Source of the DNA: Natrinema salaciae
Lineage (GTDB): Archaea; Halobacteriota; Halobacteria; Halobacteriales; Natrialbaceae
Reading direction: 5' to 3'
Length of the DNA: 64,000 bases
Assembly: GCF_900110865.1 (NCBI RefSeq)
Contig: NZ_FOFD01000003.1
Span: 801,607-865,606, forward strand
Shown here: positions 54,772 through 63,575 of the stretch, in pieces
Numbering within the stretch: position 1 is the stretch's first letter
Layout of the letters: each line of letters begins with the position of its first letter
Translations under genes and position numbers: made by a program
The notes under the pieces: generated by a model
The model's input: only the letters and a program-made list of their open reading frames with translations
What the model was told of the DNA's origin: nothing
Database searches by the model: none

Positions 54772-55836
54772 CTACGGTTTTGCTTCGAGAACCATCTCGA
54801 ACGGTGGCGTCTCGGTCGCGCGGCGGAACTCCGAAAAGCCACCCTCGGTGACCACCTCACGTAGCCGTTCTTCCCCAGCCTGAGCGCCCAACGCGTGGGG
54901 ACCCTCCTGATCGAGCGCGTTTGGCGTACACATCATCGTAGACACCGAATAATACAGCCGCCCACGCGGATGCAGATTCTCCTCCACCCGATCACCACTA
55001 AGTGGTTCCACGATCATCCACGTGCCGTCGTCAGCGAGCGTCTCTCGGACGTGTGCTGCAACACCGACTGGATCACCCATGTCGTGCAGGCAATCGAAGG
55101 AGGTGACGAAGTCGTACTCATCACCGTCGTACTCCTTGGCCCTCGTAACCTCGAAGCTGACCCGATCAGTTACCCCGGCAGTAGCCGCGCGCTCGCGCGC
55201 CGGTTTGATAGATCCCTCGTGGTAATCGTATCCGACGAACGTCGATTTGGGATAGGCTCGAGCCATGGTGATTGTCGATTCGCCGTGGCCACACCCGATG
55301 TCAGCGACTCGTGCGCCCTCCTGGAGTTTCTCGTCAACCCCCTCGAGGGCGGGAATCCAGTCGGAGACGAGGTTTTCCTTGAAGTCGAATTCGGAGGTGC
55401 GCATCATGCCTTGGAAGACCTCCTCATCGTGTTCGTGCCATCCGACACCTTCACCGGTGCGGAAGGCTGTCTCAATCTTGGGCATGGTCTTGCCAGCGGC
55501 GGTGGCGATCTGGAACAAGCCCGCAAGGGGGGACGCTGGCCCTTCCGTATCGGCTAGTAAGAGTGCCTGTTCAGGAGAGAGGCTATACTGCTCCGTTTCG
55601 GGGTCGTAGCTCACGTAATCGCTGGCTGCACTGGCGGCGAGCCACTCGCGCACATACCGTTCAGTGGTGTCAGTGCGGTTGGCGAGTTCGCGTGTCGTGA
55701 GCGGTCCGTGTTTGGCAAGCGCATCGTAGAGTCCGAGCCGATCGCCGATGATGGCCAGCGGTGCGTACGCGATCGCGCCGATATCGGTAGTGGCAGTTTC
55801 TATCAGTTCCTCGAGTCTGTCTTCGTTAATGGACAT
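54772..55836 (-). CDS. SAM-dependent methyltransferase with N-terminal HTH (Rv2258c-like)
   Basis: A 354-aa protein. The first ~100 residues are a winged-helix domain (LAIIGDRLGLYDALAKHGPLTTRELANRTDTTERYVREWLAAS) typical of the Rv2258c/O-methyltransferase dimer type. The catalytic domain has VADIGCGHGESTITMARAYP (motif I), YDYHEG and VTSFDCLHDMGDP (motif IV), then WMIVEPLSGD. Substrate unknown. A start 15 codons further up exists; the one at MSINEDRL is more family-like. Confidence 0.8.
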   Translation of the reverse strand: MSINEDRLEELIETATTDIGAIAYAPLAIIGDRLGLYDALAKHGPLTTRELANRTDTTERYVREWLAASAASDYVSYDPETEQYSLSPEQALLLADTEGPASPLAGLFQIATAAGKTMPKIETAFRTGEGVGWHEHDEEVFQGMMRTSEFDFKENLVSDWIPALEGVDEKLQEGARVADIGCGHGESTITMARAYPKSTFVGYDYHEGSIKPARERAATAGVTDRVSFEVTRAKEYDGDEYDFVTSFDCLHDMGDPVGVAAHVRETLADDGTWMIVEPLSGDRVEENLHPRGRLYYSVSTMMCTPNALDQEGPHALGAQAGEERLREVVTEGGFSEFRRATETPPFEMVLEAKP

Positions 55837-56324
55837 GGTGTCACCTCTTGATCTTTCGTCTCCCTGTTCGTTGTACGTCATTCGTCACTCTCGTCTGCGT
55901 ATTCTGATGCTGATTCCGGGTTGTGCCTCCGCAGAGAACGACACGACTGCGCGAGTAGAATAAGTATCTAGTGGGACTCTGGCAGCTGTTGATGTCGGTG
56001 CAGACGACGCAAGGTTGTCACCGCTTGCAAGTGGGAACATTCCGCGTTGCGGATCGCCTCTTCTCTGAGCACGTCACCAGCGTTCACGCACAGCGGTACC
56101 GCATTCCGCTGCATCGCCCGCCCCACTTCTGACTGAGCGTCGGAAGCTGCTGAATCTATGCTCTGTAACCGGCACGCCGTTGCTGACGGTGTTCACGTAG
56201 AATGAGCGGCCGCTGCTGAATGGAACGTGCGTATTCAGCAACGGTGTCTCAAATTGAGTGCGGGTTGAGGGAGCGCGGGTATCCGGCAGAGTCAGCGCCA
56301 GATAACGGGGTTTTCCGCCGAACC
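55837..56324. other. Gap without a recognised gene
   Basis: Between the methyltransferase start and the MFS transporter stop. No frame is protein-like. Stretches such as GCTGCTGAATGGAACGTGCG near 56210 resemble the CTGCTGAATAGAGAGCGCGT stretch near 47595, so short repeated debris of an element may be present. Confidence 0.35.
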
Positions 56325-57614
56325 CTAGTCTTCGGACGCTGCTCGGATCGGTGTTTCTGTAGCAGGGGCAGGTGGCTCGTGTGTACCGAAGTCGGGGTGA
56401 GTCTCTTCCATCCAGACGTACACGACCGCCCCGGAGACGAACATCAGGAACGCAGTCATGTAGAACGCCGCCTCGGCGTTCACGAACTGCATCGAGAGGC
56501 CAATCAGGATTGCACCGACTCCGTAGCCGGAGTCCCGCCACATCCGGTACACGCCCATTCCAGCCGACCGCCACGTCGGGTGGGCTGCGTCGCTCGGGAC
56601 CGTCATCAGGTTTGGATACAGCAACGCCATTCCCAATCCGGAGGCGGCGGCCAGAACGGCCCACGGGAGAGCCCCATCGACGAATACCATCCCAAGTACG
56701 CCGGCCCCTGCGAGGAACATCCCCCAGATTACGGGAGGACGGCGGCCGATACGGTCCGCAAGCCCTCCAGTCGCGATCTGGAGGAAATACATCGCGCTGT
56801 GGACGCCGACGACGACACCGACTGCTGCGATGCCGAGCCCCTGGCTCGTGAGATACAGCGGCACTGCGATCCAGAACAGGGTATCGACGAAGTTCTCGAT
56901 GTGGCCGGCCTGTGCCGCGGCGAACAACGTCTTGTCCCCGTACGTTGCTCGCTTCAGCACCTCGTTGAACGGGAGATTCGCATCGTGGTGGTCGTCATCA
57001 CCTTCGGCCTGTGCATACTGGACGGTCTCCTTGATCAGGAAGATCGAGATGAGAAACGCCAGCACGACGACCACTGCGAGGAAGTAGAACGGTTCGGGCC
57101 GGAGACTCCACTGGCCAGCGATGACGCCCGTAATCCACGCGCCGACGGCGACGCCCGAGTAGCCGAACGCCTCGTCAATACCGACTGCGAGACCGCGCTG
57201 GTCGGGACCTGCGAGGTCGATTTTGGCGTTTATCGCCATGCTCCAAGTCAGTGCCTGGTTGATGCCGAGGAGAACGTTCCCGACCGTGATCCAGCCCCAA
57301 CTGGGAGCGAAGATGAGAATAACCGGGAGGGGTAACGCGGTTGCCCACCCGAGGACGAGGACTGGCTTGCGGCCGTACTCCTCGCCCCACTTCCCGGCGT
57401 AGAGATTGAGCAAGGCCTTGACGAACCCGAACGAGACGACGAACGAGCCGATGACCAGAACGGACTTGACGCCGAGTACGTCCTCGCCCAGAACGGGCAC
57501 GACGGTGCGCTCGGACCCGATCGTCAGTCCGGTGGCGAACACTAACAGAACGTGCAGTGAGAACTGTCCGAGGTGCTCGCGGATCCCCTGGTCGAGTTCA
57601 GTTGCCATACTCAT
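56325..57614 (-). CDS. MFS transporter
   Basis: A 429-aa protein with 12 hydrophobic segments. The first halves' motif GKWGEEYGRKPVLVLG after helix 2 is the MFS signature (GxxxDRxGRR-like), repeated in the second half as GGLADRIGRRPPVIWG. No substrate motif. It lies 3 nt after the rhodanese-MBL gene, with the same direction, so they form an operon; a sulfur compound or an organic anion is possible as substrate. The second Met (MATELD) is an alternative start. It looks intact. Confidence 0.88.
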   Translation of the reverse strand: MSMATELDQGIREHLGQFSLHVLLVFATGLTIGSERTVVPVLGEDVLGVKSVLVIGSFVVSFGFVKALLNLYAGKWGEEYGRKPVLVLGWATALPLPVILIFAPSWGWITVGNVLLGINQALTWSMAINAKIDLAGPDQRGLAVGIDEAFGYSGVAVGAWITGVIAGQWSLRPEPFYFLAVVVVLAFLISIFLIKETVQYAQAEGDDDHHDANLPFNEVLKRATYGDKTLFAAAQAGHIENFVDTLFWIAVPLYLTSQGLGIAAVGVVVGVHSAMYFLQIATGGLADRIGRRPPVIWGMFLAGAGVLGMVFVDGALPWAVLAAASGLGMALLYPNLMTVPSDAAHPTWRSAGMGVYRMWRDSGYGVGAILIGLSMQFVNAEAAFYMTAFLMFVSGAVVYVWMEETHPDFGTHEPPAPATETPIRAASED

Positions 57615-57617
57615 CGA

Positions 57618-58730
57618 TCACTCAGCCGCACAGTTGTTGGGCCCCAGTTCCAGCTCGGCCAGTTCGTCGGCAGGAACCGATTCCTGACCGACGTTCGTCC
57701 GCTTGACGCGCTCGAAATTCGGCGGATGATCCGGGACGTCCGAAGCGAGTTCTCGGACGAATTCCTCACGGCCGCGTCTGAGATCACCGTTCTGTTCTCT
57801 GACTTCACCGAGGGTCGAGCTCACCGGTGGTTCGGGTGAGCCGGGGTCGTGTGCCGGTAAGACAACAGTGTCGTCCGATCGGTCCAGCAACCGCTGGAGG
57901 CTCTCGTAGAGTGTCGCGGCGTTCCCTTCGACGTCGGCGTCTTCGATCCCTGCTTCGACGCCGAGTTCGACGCGGCCCACGCTCTCGTGGAAGAGCGTGT
58001 CGCCCGTAATCAGCGCTGCGCCATCGACATCGAACGAGACGCTCCCTTCGCTGTGGCCCGGCGTGTGGATGACCTCGATATCGAGCTGGCCGACCGGCAC
58101 GGTCTGCCCATCCTCGACAGGAGTTGCGTCGATAGCGAGTGCATCCTTCGGGTGGAGGTAGTACGGAACGCCGTGTCGTTCGGCGAGTTCCGCAGCGCCC
58201 GAGACGTGGTCTGCGTGTGCGTGCGTGTCGAGGACGCCAACGAGTTCGGCGTTGTAGTCGTCGAGAATTGCCTCGTATTCTTCGAGATACTGCGACGGAT
58301 CGAACGCGACGGCTTCTCCGTCCGAGATGAGGACGTGCGAGAGGCAGCCTTTCCCGGGACGTGCAACCTGAATTAGCGTGTCGTCGAAGTCAACGGGAAC
58401 GGGTGCGTGCCGGTGAACACGACTCCAGCCGTTCATCCCGTCCGTGAGCGTCTCGGCGTCGTACCCGAGTTCCTGAAGCACGTCCGTTGCGGTTTGCGAC
58501 ACGACGCCCGCAGTACAGACGGTAACGATCTCCGTCTCATCCGGGAGGTCTCCGAGGGCGTCCGTTGCCGCAGTAGGGTTGTCGGTCAGTTGGTCGTATA
58601 CGTCGACGTTAACGCTGTCCGGGATATGCCAGTCGTCGTACTCCTCTTCGTGGCGAATATCGAGTACGAGCAGGCCGTCTTCGCCGGCCTGTAATCGTTC
58701 GCTGAGCTTTTCTGGGTGAATCTCTGCCAT
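57618..58730 (-). CDS. Rhodanese-metallo-beta-lactamase fusion protein
   Basis: A 370-aa protein. Residues about 1-105 form a rhodanese domain with Cys72 in TVCTAGVVS; residues about 115-370 form a metallo-beta-lactamase fold with HAHADH (His170, His172, Asp174, His175), HTPGHSEGS (His226) and GDTLFH (Asp244). This order resembles persulfide dioxygenase/CstB-like fusions (there usually MBL then rhodanese), but here the rhodanese comes first. It would act on persulfides or thiosulfate. MFS gene follows 3 nt downstream. Upstream lies a broken HTH fragment. Confidence 0.85.
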   Translation of the reverse strand: MAEIHPEKLSERLQAGEDGLLVLDIRHEEEYDDWHIPDSVNVDVYDQLTDNPTAATDALGDLPDETEIVTVCTAGVVSQTATDVLQELGYDAETLTDGMNGWSRVHRHAPVPVDFDDTLIQVARPGKGCLSHVLISDGEAVAFDPSQYLEEYEAILDDYNAELVGVLDTHAHADHVSGAAELAERHGVPYYLHPKDALAIDATPVEDGQTVPVGQLDIEVIHTPGHSEGSVSFDVDGAALITGDTLFHESVGRVELGVEAGIEDADVEGNAATLYESLQRLLDRSDDTVVLPAHDPGSPEPPVSSTLGEVREQNGDLRRGREEFVRELASDVPDHPPNFERVKRTNVGQESVPADELAELELGPNNCAAE

Positions 58731-58819
58731 CAGTATTCACCCATACGAGAAGTATTAGATTATAGGTGGTGCGGGACATGACCGGTACCGCAGATCTTCC
58801 TTCGACCATCTCTACGCGT

Positions 58820-58999
58820 ATGACCCTCTACGAGGCCTCGTTCCGGGTCAAGCACGAGTGTTCATATCGGGTGGTCGCAGAGCACTACCCCGGCCTCACG
58901 ACGTTGCTCGAGTTCGACGGACGTATCCAGCATCCGTACGGTTTTCAGTCAGTCGGATTTGGGGTGGTATCAGCACCGTATAGCGGTTCTATCGAATGA
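58820..58999 (+). pseudogene. N-terminal fragment of a Bat/DmsR-type HTH regulator
   Basis: The frame encodes MTLYEASFRVKHECSYRVVA then EHYPGLTTLLEF, the conserved N-terminus of haloarchaeal HTH-10 (bacterio-opsin activator-like) regulators, then unrelated residues and a stop after 59 codons. The HTH domain at the C-terminus is absent. It is divergent from the rhodanese-MBL gene, so it may once have regulated it. Confidence 0.65.
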
Positions 59000-59120
59000 C
59001 GAACCTGGTCTCGAAAGTAGTCGCGATGTCGTACCCGCCCTCGAGAGCATCGTTCTTGTCAGACAGATATCTCAAATACAGTACCGTGTTTTCGCCAACA
59101 ATATATAAGATAGCATACAA

Positions 59121-59127
59121 CTTTATC
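59121..59127 (+). promoter_or_regulatory. TATA-like element of the CPBP protease gene
   Basis: CTTTATC lies about 28 nt before the ATG of the protease gene; a leaderless start is likely. Confidence 0.45.
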
Positions 59128-59151
59128 CGTGCTGTTCGAGTAGTACCGACT

Positions 59152-60024
59152 ATGTCGAGCAGTCGATTTCCGTGGATCAACGACCATCCGGTTGCAGCGT
59201 TCTTCGTGGGCGCATACGCCTACACGTGGATCATCTCGGCACCAGCGTTGTTTATGGAACCGAGCTTGACCGCAGCGATTCTCATCTACGTCGGTAGTTT
59301 CGGCCCGCCGATCAGTGCAGCAGCGGTAACGTGGTTGCGGGGGGACGATGTCGGGGCGTGGGCACGACAACTCACGCGCTGGCGGGTCGGCTGGCAGTGG
59401 TGGATCGTTGCACTGGGGCTTCCGGTCGGTATCGCGGCGGCCGTCACTGGCCTACTCGTGGGTATCGGTGGGCCAGTCGATCTCGGTCAGGCGATGCCGT
59501 CACCCGTATTATTCGTCGGCATTTTCCTATTCGCGTTGCTCGTCAGTGGCGGTCTGAACGAGGAACCCGGCTGGCGGGGGTTCGCTCAAGCCCGACTGAA
59601 CGACCACTACAGCGCGTTGACGGCGAGTCTCATCATCGGCGTCGTCTGGGCCGGCTGGCATCTGCCGTATTTTTTCGCGCCCGTCACACCGCACTCCGAG
59701 TTTCCACTCGTCAACCAGGTCGGCTGGTTCTTCGGCATTCTCCTCCTCTCGATCATCCTGGCGTGGGCGTACAACGGGACGGGGAGCGTGCTGATCGTGA
59801 TGGTCCTCCACGCCATGGCGAACTCGGCGGATGTAATCCTCCCCCTCGCGCCAGACCAGATCGTCGTCGAGGGAGTCGTCGACGAACACGCAGTCGGGAC
59901 GGTCGTGGTAGCGCAGTTGCTAGTTCAACTGCTCGTCGTCGTCGTTTTAGTCGCATATTATGGCCGCGAGTCCCTCGCTCGCGGACGGATTCCCGGAGCG
60001 GCTGACGTCGGCGGAGAGACGTAG
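59152..60024 (+). CDS. CPBP-family intramembrane protease
   Basis: A 290-aa protein with eight or so hydrophobic segments. The CPBP (Abi/CAAX) motifs are present: NEEPGWRGFAQ with Glu137-Glu138, GVVWAGWHLPYFF with His170, and LHAMANS with His220 and Asn224. These are the active-site residues of type II CAAX endopeptidases. Targets are unknown; in prokaryotes such genes often relate to bacteriocin immunity or membrane signalling. Start chosen by TATA position. A longer open frame upstream is not used. Confidence 0.87.
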   Translation: MSSSRFPWINDHPVAAFFVGAYAYTWIISAPALFMEPSLTAAILIYVGSFGPPISAAAVTWLRGDDVGAWARQLTRWRVGWQWWIVALGLPVGIAAAVTGLLVGIGGPVDLGQAMPSPVLFVGIFLFALLVSGGLNEEPGWRGFAQARLNDHYSALTASLIIGVVWAGWHLPYFFAPVTPHSEFPLVNQVGWFFGILLLSIILAWAYNGTGSVLIVMVLHAMANSADVILPLAPDQIVVEGVVDEHAVGTVVVAQLLVQLLVVVVLVAYYGRESLARGRIPGAADVGGET

Positions 60025-60134
60025 TACCCACGGAGGCCACCCGGCGTCACACGTCTCGGGCCGACCGGTGCAGGACCGTCAACGCCGATCGGGAGCCAGC
60101 ATAGCGATACGTCTCACTGTTGACTATCCAGCGG

Positions 60135-60580
60135 TCACATCTGGTACCAGAGCAGCCACGTGAACACGATTACAGCGAGCGCGACCACCGTGTAGTGAAC
60201 CCGCGTCCAGCGTCCCCATTCTCGGTTCCGGATGGCGATACCGGCGAAGACTACCGTCAACACGCTCGCTACCGCCCCGACGCCGCCCCGACGAGTGAAG
60301 GAATCGTGAGAAGCCGAAACAGTAGCCGGTCTCCGTACAGAAACGCAGTCGGCCGCATCGCCAGCGCTCCTGCGAAACCGACGATAAAAAGGAGAAAACA
60401 GCCAGCAGCGATGCCGCTTGTCCACCGCGCGAATCGGGGCGGAGAGTCGACCCGGGATCGTTCTGCGCCACGATACCAGCGCCAAACGGCTGCTCCTGCC
60501 CATCCAACAACGGCCGTCACGAAGGCCACAGAGAACGCAACGATCGCACCGTGAACTCGAGGTTGTTCTCGTAGCGAATC
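60135..60580 (-). pseudogene. Broken C-terminal membrane part of a beta-lactamase-like serine hydrolase
   Basis: Two overlapping frames join to a likely single protein: GAIVAFSVAFVTAVVGWAGA ... SGIAAGCFLLFIVGFAGALA ... LLTIPSLVGAA in one frame and VGAVASVLTVVFAGIAIRNR ... WTRVHYTVVALAVIVFTWLL in another, so one frameshift near 60285 separates them. The pattern of hydrophobic segments and the W-(x)-RVHYTVV-x-LA ending is that of the C-terminal membrane tail of class C beta-lactamase-like haloarchaeal proteins. The catalytic domain is missing. Confidence 0.55.
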
Positions 60581-60583
60581 GCC

Positions 60584-61231
60584 TCAATGTGTGGTTGCAA
60601 CAGGCCGAACGGGACTCTCGAGCAGGGAGCCACCGAAGGCTACCAGCCAGAGCATCACTGGGTAGACGATCATCCGTTCGGCTCCGCCGTGGCCGGTAGG
60701 GCCGAGCGCCGCCGCGTTGCTGGCGTCACCCACCGCCATGAGCACAACGAACACGAGTCCGATACCTCCCGCGAGGAGTGATCGCCCGCATTACCCCGGA
60801 GAGCGAGTTGCCGTTCCGAGGGCCTGTCCGTTGGATAATACGAACGCGAGGAGCGCGAATAGCGAGTGGAGTCCGCCGGTATCGAGCGGGAAGACGCCGG
60901 CACCGACCGCACCAACGCCGGCGAGTGCGAAGGTGGCGAAGAGCCAGCGTTCTCCGTGTATTCGGTAGCAGTAGCACCCGCCAAGGAGGGGAAACAGGCC
61001 GACTGCGATGAGCGAGATAGTGAACACTAGCGCGGTCTCAGCAATGACGCCGAGATCACTGATGGCGGCCGCACCGAAGTCGTAGCTCGGGGCCATCGCT
61101 GCTGTACGCATGGCAACCGCCAGAAACTGGGCGGCAAGTACAACGAAGAAACCGCCCGCACGGTTCCGGCTATCTGACGCTGTCCCCTGAATTTCATCGA
61201 CGGCCAGCGTATACGCGGTACTCTGAGTCAT
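60584..61231 (-). pseudogene. DUF998 membrane protein with an in-frame stop
   Basis: Two halves in the same frame, separated by a single TAA at 60791-60793. The first half has AAISDLGVIAETALVFTISL (the conserved xISDLG of DUF998), GVGAVGAGVFPLDTGGLHSLF; after the stop the frame continues GIGLVFVVLMAVGDASNAAA and GGAERMIVYPVMLWLVAFGG, which matches the DUF998 C-terminal ending. Total 215 codons would be a normal length. The stop is a nonsense mutation or a sequencing error; there is no readthrough signal. Confidence 0.75.
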
Positions 61232-61404
61232 GGTGTGTTCACTATCGTCTTATGACTCTGCAGAGAATTACAGGAGTAAGTACTGTTTGAGGGACAGACA
61301 TCTTTCTCGAAATCGCTGTCACTTCGACTACCCCACGACGGAGACGCAAGAATTCCTCAACCACATTTGAGTTACATTGCTGCCAATGTGTAGGGACATA
61401 GACC

Positions 61405-61412
61405 ATATTTAT
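61405..61412 (+). promoter_or_regulatory. TATA-like element of the MFS-like gene
   Basis: ATATTTAT lies about 29 nt before the ATG at 61438, which supports that start over an ATG 27 nt further up. Confidence 0.5.
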
Positions 61413-61437
61413 GCCGGATAGTGGATTACAGCACTCC

Positions 61438-62715
61438 ATGAAACTCCTCGAGTTTCTCCGCGAGCGCCAGTGGACACCCATCACTGGCTATCTACTCTAT
61501 GTGTCCGCGCTTACGGCCGGGTACTATTACAACCTCACATTCGTCCAACTGGGACTGACTGATCTCGGAACACAGCAGATCGGTATGTCTCCCGGGGACG
61601 TGTCGATAGTGATGGCCATACTCGCGCTCCTCACCCTCGTCGCAGCCGTCGCCAGCGGCGTCTCGATGGATCGGCGTGGATGGAGCACTGACCTGTACGT
61701 AAAGTTCCGGTTGCTCTTTCTGGTCGTTCTCGTCCAACTGCTTCTGACGATCGCTGCCCCACACGTGAGCACGGTCGAGCAGTTCGCACTCTGGGTGTTC
61801 GTTTGTTCGACGGCACTCGGCGTCGGAATCCCGGTTACATTCAGTTTCATGCTCGATTTCGTTCCCGTGAGGGACCGCGGGTACGTTGCTGCCATCGTGG
61901 CTGGATTGTCGTTCTTCGTTGCGGCCCTGTATCCGCTCGAGTGGCGAATCGACGAGTTCAGCTTCGTCATGAGCGTGATGATGGTACCAGCAGTCCTCGT
62001 TCTCGCCGTTCTCTCGGTGAGGCGGTTCCGATTCGTCGATCGCCTCGCCAGTCAACACGAACGCGACGCGTTCGGGACTGGTCGGTTCTGCCGGCCAATA
62101 CCGGTCCGAACGTCGAGTTTCGCGTTCTGGGGGCCAGTTTTACTGATGTTCGGCGTCTTCTTCATCGATAGTCTGGGTTTTCTCCGGCTCATCGAGACGC
62201 CGCTGTACATCTACACGTCCTGACAATCTCCCGATCTGCGTGTCCGGTTGTTTATCGCTGTCTTGCACGTCGTCGGGGGGCTTGCTGCTGGCGTCGTCTA
62301 CACGAACTTCGATCGAAACTGGCTGTTCCTCTGGGTGTTCGGTCTGTTCGCGTTCACACACCTCCTGTACGTCTTCCACGTCCAGTTTGGCGCAGGTAAC
62401 TCCCCGCCACTGGTGCTGCCGATGTTCTACGTGCTCGCGGTCAGTTTCTACACGACGCTCAACTTCGCACTCTGGCCGGACCTCTCCACGCCCGAGACGA
62501 TCGGCACGCACACGGCACTCGGCGTCGGGATAGCGGGGTGGCTGGCGACCTTCTTGAGTACCTCGCTAGCGCTGTACTCCGAGGGGAGCGGACTCTCACT
62601 GCTGAGCCACCTGACGTACGTGAACGCGCTGGCACTGCTGTTCGTCGTCACGCTGCCGGTGCTGCTCTACGCGCATCGGATGGTCGAATTGGTTCGTGGA
62701 GGGACGACGCCATGA
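61438..62715 (+). pseudogene. MFS-like transporter gene with an in-frame stop
   Basis: The first part (ends at TGA 62221-62223) has six or seven hydrophobic segments, LTDLGTQQIGMSPGDVSIVM and SGVSMDRRGWSTD typical of an MFS loop 2-3; the second continues in the same frame right after the stop, with QSPDLRVRLFIAVLHVVGGL and five more helices. The combined ~425 codons have the usual 12-helix size. The TGA is probably a Trp codon (TGG) mutated, so a recent loss or a sequencing error. A putative translational restart at a TTG (62248) is possible but unlikely. Confidence 0.7.
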
Positions 62716-63575
62716 ATCTGGAGCTCATCCCGCTCTTGATAATCGTGCTGCTCATGATATCGGCGGGTGGGGCCGACGTCGAGACCACCGAGTTCGTTAT
62801 CGAAGGCGACCACGAGATGACCGAACACCGGGGCGCGCTAATCGTCGGGGACGCAACGATCACGGTACCGTCCACTGAAACGGTATCCGGTCCGGTCTAC
62901 GTTATTGGTGGCGAGTTCCGGGTCAACGGAACAGTCGACGGCGACGTGACGCAACTTTCCGGATCACTCGTCGTCGAAGACGGTGCAACGATCGGTGGAG
63001 AACTCCAGCACATCGGTGGAAGCGAGGAACTGTCCGACGACGCAGTCATCACGGAGCGGACCACTGTCGTGTTCGAATCCGCCGAATCCGGCCCGGTTGC
63101 GGCGTACACGCCGTTCGTTCTGACGACGCTGATGCTGGCGCTTGTGGGGTCGCTGCTCTCCCGAAAACACGAACTACTGCTCGATACTGTCGGGACAGCC
63201 GTGCAAGATCATCCATTGATCAGCTTCACCGTGGGTGCACTCCTCTTCGTCACGTTCCTCTCCGTTTTCGTATTCATGGCGTTCACCCTGATCCTCCTTC
63301 CCGTGAGCATACTCGGCCTTTTAATTGGGTTGCTGATAATCTCCTACGGAATCATCGCACTGGGATATCTCGCAGGTCAGCAACTGAACACCCCTCGAGT
63401 CGGTCTGCCAACCGGTCTCGGAACCGTTGCTATCATGGTGTTGTTACAGGTGATCGGACTGATCCCGATCCTCGGGGACCTGATCGCGGGTGGGCTTCTC
63501 CTGACCGGATTGGGTGCCGTCGTACTGACGTACTTCGGGCTGCAAGAGTTCGAACCGGTATCGCTTCCGGAGTAA
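62712..63575 (+). CDS. Bactofilin-like polymer-forming membrane protein
   Basis: A 287-aa protein. An N-terminal signal anchor (LIPLLIIVLLMISAGG) precedes a short right-handed beta-helix of the polymer-forming/bactofilin type: FVIEGDHEMTEHRGALIVGDATITVPS, VSGPVYVIGGEFRVNGTVDGDVTQLSGSLVVEDGATIGG. The C-terminal half has four hydrophobic segments (about 130-148, 170-195, 200-225 and 235-275). The start overlaps the stop of the MFS-like gene (ATGA), so they were coupled. Haloarchaeal bactofilin-like proteins may form scaffolds on the membrane. Intact. Confidence 0.75.
   Translation: MNLELIPLLIIVLLMISAGGADVETTEFVIEGDHEMTEHRGALIVGDATITVPSTETVSGPVYVIGGEFRVNGTVDGDVTQLSGSLVVEDGATIGGELQHIGGSEELSDDAVITERTTVVFESAESGPVAAYTPFVLTTLMLALVGSLLSRKHELLLDTVGTAVQDHPLISFTVGALLFVTFLSVFVFMAFTLILLPVSILGLLIGLLIISYGIIALGYLAGQQLNTPRVGLPTGLGTVAIMVLLQVIGLIPILGDLIAGGLLLTGLGAVVLTYFGLQEFEPVSLPE

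Noticed and set aside
62248..62715. A separate membrane protein starting at a TTG
   Set aside because: It is in the same frame as the upstream transporter gene and completes its 12-helix plan, so it is the second half of one broken gene.
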